Source of the DNA: Synergistaceae bacterium UBA6101 | Lineage (GTDB): Bacteria; Synergistota; Synergistia; Synergistales; Synergistaceae | NCBI GenBank assembly: GCA_002428495.1 | Contig: DIWR01000024.1 | Coordinates: 62,001-126,000 of the forward strand | Length of the DNA: 64,000 nt | Direction of reading: 5' to 3' | Shown here: in pieces, positions 59,590 through 64,000 of the stretch | Layout of the letters: the number at the start of each line of letters is the position of its first letter | Position numbering within the stretch: the stretch's first letter is position 1 | Notes under the pieces: model-generated | Databases searched by the model: none | The model's input: only the letters and a program-made list of their open reading frames with translations | What the model was told of the DNA's origin: nothing | Program-made: the position numbers and the translations under genes

Positions 59590-59651
59590 AAAACTCGAGA
59601 CGCCGGGCCCCGGCTCACCGGCGTTTATCATCGGGTTCAGCGGGTGAGCCG
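59590..59651 (-). terminator. Probable terminator of the glycogen operon
   Basis: CGGCTCACC (59611-59619) pairs with GGTGAGCCG (59643-59651); the leftward transcript continues GGGGCCCGGCG and then GAGTTTTAGG. It lies about 110 bases past the glgC stop. The weak T tract makes this less certain. Confidence 0.5.
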
Positions 59652-59763
59652 TTCTGGTCTGCCGGTTTTTGTAAACCGTTTTCCCTCGTTTACCGCCTTG
59701 TCGAGATCTTTCTGTATGATCTTGCGATCCGATCCCTCCTCGTCGGAGGAGCCCCGGACCTAA

Positions 59764-61068
59764 CTAGAAACCTGTCTCATCGGGCGAACTGAAAAGCTGT
59801 TCATAGCTTCCGGGTATTATGAGTTTTTTTCTCAGCTGTATTTTGGGCATGCCCAGGACTACTATGCCCGAACTTGGGTCCAGATGATAATTCTTTGCGT
59901 CCTCGACAGGATCGAAGCCGATAGAGGTCCCCGGCTGGATAATGTTGTGCGCGTCGACTATTACCCTGCGCAGCCTGCAGTTCTCCCCGACCTCAACGTT
60001 CTGGCCAATTATGCATTCTTCAACCACAGCGCCGGGTTTTATGACGCAATTCCTGGAGAGTACGCTTTTTCGGACATATGCTCCGAGGACACGGCTCGCT
60101 TCTGCCCTGAGGCATCCGTCAACAGAACAGGAATGGTCTGCTGCGGGGTAGGTGAATCCCGGAGGGTCTGAAAAAGAGACAGTCCTTATCGGCCACTGCT
60201 GGTTGAAAAGGCTAAGCTCGGAGGGATGCTTGAGAAGGTCCATCTGGGCTTCCCAATAGGCCTTTATGCTTCCCACGTCTTTCCAGTAGGGCCTGTCTCC
60301 TCCGGGGAGCACGTTGGTGGAGAAATCATAGGCCATTACTTTTTGTTTTTTGTATAAGGATGGGATAATGTCCCTGCCGAAATCGTGGGAGCTCTCTTTT
60401 ATTTCATTGTCTGAAAGAACAGATTCTTCCAGCATCTCACGTTCAAAAATGTAGTTTCCCATCGAAACGAAACTGAAGCCTGGCCTTCCGGGGATCTCAG
60501 GAGGTACGGCCGGTTTTTCTATGAAGTCGATTATACGTCCTGTCTCATCTGTTGCTATGCAGCCGAACTGGTTCGCTTCAGAGGACGGGACCACATATGC
60601 GGAAACAGTTACATCCGCATTGTTGTCCATGTGATACTGAAGCATCTGTTCGATGTCCATCTTATAGACATGGTCGGCCGCAAAAATGCATATCCTGTCT
60701 GCGTTGAAGAGGGTCACCAGATGGAGGTTCTGAAATATCGCATCAGCAGTTCCCTCGTACCAGCGTTCTCCGTCCCACATCTGGGCAGGCACGACATTGA
60801 CGAAAAAGTCACGGCCGCGGAGGGCGCTTCCAAACTGCCATCCCTTTCCAATATGCTCATGGAGAGACTGGCTTTTGAACTGTATCATGCAGTAAATTGA
60901 AAAAAGGCCGCTGTTGACCATGTTGGAAAGCGCAAAATCTATGATCCTGTACTTTGCTGCGAACGGGACAGCGGGTTTAGCCCTGTATTTTGTAAGCGGC
61001 ATCAGCCGTTCGCCCTTACCACCCGCCAGTACCATGCCCAGGACACGGCCGTACTTGCCATGGATCAT
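59764..61068 (-). CDS. glgC: Glucose-1-phosphate adenylyltransferase
   Basis: A 434-residue ADP-glucose pyrophosphorylase. MVLAGGKGERLMPLTKYRAK is the nucleotide-binding loop, FQFGSALRGRDF-type region and WYEGTADAIFQN the substrate site, GRPGFSFVSMGNYIFERE a further GlgC block, and the C-terminal third is a left-handed beta-helix (about 300-420). It makes ADP-glucose for the glycogen synthase encoded upstream. GGAGGGG precedes the ATG. A 228-base AT-rich gap without a gene separates it from glgA. Confidence 0.96.
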   Translation of the reverse strand: MIHGKYGRVLGMVLAGGKGERLMPLTKYRAKPAVPFAAKYRIIDFALSNMVNSGLFSIYCMIQFKSQSLHEHIGKGWQFGSALRGRDFFVNVVPAQMWDGERWYEGTADAIFQNLHLVTLFNADRICIFAADHVYKMDIEQMLQYHMDNNADVTVSAYVVPSSEANQFGCIATDETGRIIDFIEKPAVPPEIPGRPGFSFVSMGNYIFEREMLEESVLSDNEIKESSHDFGRDIIPSLYKKQKVMAYDFSTNVLPGGDRPYWKDVGSIKAYWEAQMDLLKHPSELSLFNQQWPIRTVSFSDPPGFTYPAADHSCSVDGCLRAEASRVLGAYVRKSVLSRNCVIKPGAVVEECIIGQNVEVGENCRLRRVIVDAHNIIQPGTSIGFDPVEDAKNYHLDPSSGIVVLGMPKIQLRKKLIIPGSYEQLFSSPDETGF

Positions 61069-61296
61069 CTTAACCCCTCCTAAAAAATCTTTTTAACGTT
61101 ACTTTGTCATTTTGGGACAAAAGTCAGTTATTTTCAGATCACGCAGTGTTAAGGATCACATATGGAGCACTGATACTACAAAACAATTATAGCCTATAAA
61201 AAAACAATAATGAGATGTTTTTTATAACAATTACAATTATTTTATTCTGTTTTTATAAAGAATTCGTCTCACCGAAGTTGCACATATCTAAAAAGA

Positions 61297-62778
61297 TCAG
61301 TCTGATGTGAGTATGTCCCTGTAGAGTTCGGCATATGCCTTTGCCGAGTTGTCCCATGAGAAATCGGAGTTCATCGCGTTTTTGACTATGTTTCCCCATC
61401 TTGCGCTGTCTTTTTTAGCTTCTATAGCTCTTTCGATGGCCTTTTCAAGTTCCTCCGAAGTGAAGTCCTTAAAGAGAAAGCCTGTGCCGTCATGTGATCC
61501 GTCAGCGTCTATGACAGTGTCGGCGAGACCTCCAGTTGCCCTTGCAACAGGTATAGTTCCGTAGGCGAAAGCTATCAGCTGAGATAGGCCGCATGGCTCG
61601 AAGAGGGAAGGCATCAGCAATATGTCCCCCCCGGCGTATGTCAGGTGAGCTTTGGTCTCGTTAAATTCGAGGATCGTGTGCACCGAGCCTGGGTTTTCCT
61701 TTTGAAACTCTTTTATCTTTCTGGTGTAAAGATCATTGCCGGATCCGACTATCACGCATCTGGCCTTTTTTGCCAGGAAGGGTTTGACAGCGTCAAGCAT
61801 TATGTCAATGCCTTTCTGCTCCGTCAGCCTTCCGACAAATATGAAGATGGGCCTTTTGTCTTCCCTCCAGCCGCATTCTTTTAAGAGGGCCTTGCGGCAT
61901 TCCTCTTTCCCAGACATGTCCTTCAGGCTGTAGTTGGCAGGGAGAAGGCTGTCTGTTTCAGGGTCCCAGATGTCGTAGTCTATTCCGTTGACTATCCCGC
62001 GCAGCTTATTCCTGTGGGCAACTATCACACCATCAAGCCCCATGCCCCCGTTTGGGGTCTGTATGTCCCAGGAGTAGCTCGGGCTTACTGTGGTGAATGC
62101 TTCGGAGGTCGTTATCGCACCCTTCATCATGTTGACATGTCCGTAGTACTCCAAGCTGTCCATATCAAGGTTGGAAAACGCCTTCGGGCTGAAGCCCCAG
62201 CCCTCAAGTACAGAAGGGTTTATTATTCCCTGGAACGCAAGGTTGTGGATCGTAAAGACGGTGTCGTAATCCCCGTTGAAGTATGAATAATACCTGTGCC
62301 ACTTCAGCGCGGCGGACATGGGGGCAGTCGTCCAGTCATGGGCATGCAGGAACTGCGGTTTCCATCCGGTCAGCCTAAGCAGCTCGAAAGGGGCAAAAGA
62401 GAGGAATATGAATGGGAGCACAGTCTCAGCATCCAGCTTTTCGGGATAGATGCACGGATCGGAGAAGAGCTCCGGCTGGTCGAGCAAGTATATATGAAGT
62501 CCGTTGACCTCTGCCTCCAGGACTGAAGCGGTATAGGCACGCCAATTCAGGGCGACGCTTATCTCTCCCAGCGGCACTCTGCTGAGCTTTCCCATCTCTT
62601 CGGCCTTCTCTTTTACGCCAGGCCATGCAGGCATCAGTACCCTTGCGTCTACGCTCTGTTTTTTGAGAGCCTTGGGAAGGGTGCCGACAACATCCCCAAG
62701 TCCGCCTTTTTTAGCGAGCGGAGAACACTCTGGAGAAATGTGGAGCACCTTGAGCGTAAAATGCTTATAGGCTATCAT
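61297..62778 (-). CDS. glgA: Glycogen synthase (GT5)
   Basis: A 493-residue ADP-glucose-dependent glycosyltransferase. LHISPECSPLAKKGGLGDVV includes the KxGGLGDV ADP-glucose-binding motif, FLHAHDWTTAPM the acceptor region, GRLTEQKGID the hinge, and LMPSLFEPCGLSQLIAFAYG with GTIPVARATGGLADTV the C-terminal catalytic site. It elongates alpha-1,4-glucan. The start follows the phosphorylase stop by three bases with AGGG upstream, so the genes are coupled. Confidence 0.97.
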   Translation of the reverse strand: MIAYKHFTLKVLHISPECSPLAKKGGLGDVVGTLPKALKKQSVDARVLMPAWPGVKEKAEEMGKLSRVPLGEISVALNWRAYTASVLEAEVNGLHIYLLDQPELFSDPCIYPEKLDAETVLPFIFLSFAPFELLRLTGWKPQFLHAHDWTTAPMSAALKWHRYYSYFNGDYDTVFTIHNLAFQGIINPSVLEGWGFSPKAFSNLDMDSLEYYGHVNMMKGAITTSEAFTTVSPSYSWDIQTPNGGMGLDGVIVAHRNKLRGIVNGIDYDIWDPETDSLLPANYSLKDMSGKEECRKALLKECGWREDKRPIFIFVGRLTEQKGIDIMLDAVKPFLAKKARCVIVGSGNDLYTRKIKEFQKENPGSVHTILEFNETKAHLTYAGGDILLMPSLFEPCGLSQLIAFAYGTIPVARATGGLADTVIDADGSHDGTGFLFKDFTSEELEKAIERAIEAKKDSARWGNIVKNAMNSDFSWDNSAKAYAELYRDILTSD

Positions 62779-62781
62779 TTT

Positions 62782-64000
62782 TTACAGCCCTCTGAAAACT
62801 GTTCCGTAAGCTTTCTCGCAATATTCCCTGACTACCCTGTGTGTGTTGAAATAGCTCGCGTTTATTGAAATTGCCAGTTTCATCATCCTTATCCACCTTG
62901 GCCTGTTGTTGTAATAGAGTGGCAGGATCTTATTCTGAAGTTTCCTGTAGAGATCATCCGCGTCCTCTGCCTCGTTGTAGCCTTTCATGTCATCGGGGCC
63001 CGGTTCAGGTCCTATGGCCCAGCCCGTATGGCCTTCAAGGCAGCCCTCGATCCACCATCCGTCCAGGACGGAGAAGTTCATTATCCCGTTGTGCACGCAT
63101 TTCATGCCGCTTGTTCCTGATGCCTCCCTGGGCCTTACCGGTGTGTTTAGCCAAAGGTCGACCCCTGAAGTTATCAGCTTAGCCGGAGCGATGTTGTAAT
63201 TTTCGATGAAGACCACTGGCATTGTTTTCCCCAGTTCCTTCGATATGTTGAATATTTTCTGAAGGATGTCCTTCCCGGGTTCGTCGTGGGGATGGGCTTT
63301 TCCGGAGAATATGAACTGTATCCTTCCGTCACCTATTTCCAGAAGCCTCTTTATGTCGGTGAAGACCAGGTCGGCTCTCTTATAAGTTGCCGCCCTTCTT
63401 GCAAAGCCTATCGTAAGGATCTCCGGGTCGAGCTTTTGCCCGGTCTCCTCATAGACCATGTCCAGCAGCTTAAGCTTTGCAGTCTGGTGAGCCTCCCAGA
63501 TCTCTTCATTCGTGATCTGTACCGCCTGCATCAGCCTGCTCGTGTTTGTTCTCCAGCCGCTGATGTACTTGTCGTACAGCGCAGCGAATGATTCACATGT
63601 CCATGTTGTCGAGTGGACGCCATTGGTCACCCAGTCAATCGAATCTGAGTTGAACATCGCCCTGCTCACCTCAGCGTGCTTCTTTGATACGCCGTTTACA
63701 TACCTGCTGAACTTGAGCGCGAGGTCTGTCATCGACAGTCCGCTGCCGCCTATGGTGCTCTTAAGTTCTTCGATGAAGGAGCTCTCAATGACCTCTTTTA
63801 TGAGGTCATAAGAGAAGAAATCATGACCTGCTTCTACGGGGGTATGTGTTGTGAAGACGACCTGGCTGCGAACTTTCTGGAGGTCCGGGTATCCCTGCTC
63901 CCTCAACAGTTCAAGGGTGATAAAGCCCGCATGCCCCTCGTTCAGGTGGAAGGTCTTCACATTACGGTATCCCAGGTCCCTAAGGATCCTCAGTCCGCCT
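62782..64000 (-). CDS. glgP: Alpha-glucan phosphorylase (GT35), N terminus outside window
   Basis: The C-terminal 400 residues or so of a glycogen phosphorylase; the frame remains open to the window end (GGLRILRDLGYRNVKTFHLN). FHLNEGHAGF, VFTTHTPVEAGHDFF, NGVHSTTW, GFARRAATYKRADL and the PLP-Lys region EASGTSGMKCVHNGIMNFSV with LDGWWIEG are clear. The pattern matches the shorter Thermotoga-type phosphorylases rather than the long muscle/E. coli type. It releases glucose-1-phosphate from glycogen and is the first gene seen of glgP-glgA-glgC. Confidence 0.95.
   Translation of the reverse strand, partial: GGLRILRDLGYRNVKTFHLNEGHAGFITLELLREQGYPDLQKVRSQVVFTTHTPVEAGHDFFSYDLIKEVIESSFIEELKSTIGGSGLSMTDLALKFSRYVNGVSKKHAEVSRAMFNSDSIDWVTNGVHSTTWTCESFAALYDKYISGWRTNTSRLMQAVQITNEEIWEAHQTAKLKLLDMVYEETGQKLDPEILTIGFARRAATYKRADLVFTDIKRLLEIGDGRIQFIFSGKAHPHDEPGKDILQKIFNISKELGKTMPVVFIENYNIAPAKLITSGVDLWLNTPVRPREASGTSGMKCVHNGIMNFSVLDGWWIEGCLEGHTGWAIGPEPGPDDMKGYNEAEDADDLYRKLQNKILPLYYNNRPRWIRMMKLAISINASYFNTHRVVREYCEKAYGTVFRGL

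Noticed and set aside
59637..59759. Forty coding-looking codons on the minus strand right after glgC (SDRKIIQKDLDKAVNEGKRF region)
   Set aside because: There is no ATG, GTG or TTG in the frame and a stop codon lies just before it; most likely chance or a remnant, and part of it is inside a terminator-like hairpin.
1..64000. CRISPR arrays, prophage genes, insertion sequences
   Set aside because: No regularly spaced repeat array, integrase, transposase or structural phage gene was seen on either strand.

Overview
The window looks like chromosomal DNA from a Gram-negative (diderm), amino-acid- and organic-acid-using anaerobe, most likely a member of the Synergistota (Cloacibacillus/Synergistes-like). 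This is inference. Clues are a tripartite TRAP transporter beside AcnX and LarA-type enzymes, outer-membrane functions (TonB, TolC, KdsB/KdnA/KdnB, an LpxB-like protein), a RemB-like gene next to gyrB as in Firmicutes, oxygen-sensitive Fe-S proteins, and an apparent selenocysteine codon. No phage, IS element or CRISPR array was seen. Non-ATG starts with strong Shine-Dalgarno sequences are common.

Layout. 1-1.4 kb: a prepilin-like gene cut by the window edge, and an Lgt-family membrane protein. 1.6-10.3 kb: a catabolic locus. A leftward operon (LarA-like nickel racemase/epimerase, AcnX large and small subunits, TRAP DctP-DctQ-DctM) diverges from a rightward FCD-GntR regulator and an IlvD/Edd dehydratase. 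Two TGTATACA sites in the shared intergenic region are candidate operators. 10.3-12.8 kb: two toxin-antitoxin pairs (MazEF; HigBA with a HigA-metallopeptidase fusion) around a small membrane protein. 13.1-13.3 kb: tRNA-Tyr and tRNA-Thr.

13.6-21.8 kb: a corrinoid uptake and remodelling locus. A cobalamin riboswitch leads btuF-btuD-btuC-exbB-exbD-tonB. Then come a REP-like hairpin and a CbiR-type gene, and a second cobalamin riboswitch controls a BtuB-type receptor. 21.9-26.4 kb: amidohydrolase, Crp/Fnr regulator, ferredoxin with a NapH-like membrane protein, arginase-family hydrolase, GpmA. 26.4-34.5 kb: RND efflux operon, gyrB, RemB-like gene. 34.5-38 kb: LpxB-like protein, AtpZ-like protein, a second GntR regulator and a sugar aminotransferase. 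38-43 kb: Zn peptidase, rsmB, PASTA protein, rpe, RodZ-like protein. 43-46.5 kb: copper ATPase with chaperone, tRNA-Ser.

46.6-49.8 kb: kdsB-kdnB-kdnA, predicting 8-amino-Kdo in the lipopolysaccharide. 49.9-52.2 kb: class I aminotransferase with an Lrp regulator, and a Mop-domain protein. 52.3-52.7 kb: a Spx/ArsC-family gene with an in-frame TGA at the redox cysteine, followed by a SECIS-like hairpin; this is probably a selenoprotein and is the most striking observation. 52.8-59.3 kb: CoA-disulfide-reductase/rhodanese fusion, Zn/Cd-type P-ATPase, and an iscR-iscS-iscU-MOSC operon. 59.8-64 kb: glgP (partial)-glgA-glgC glycogen genes.
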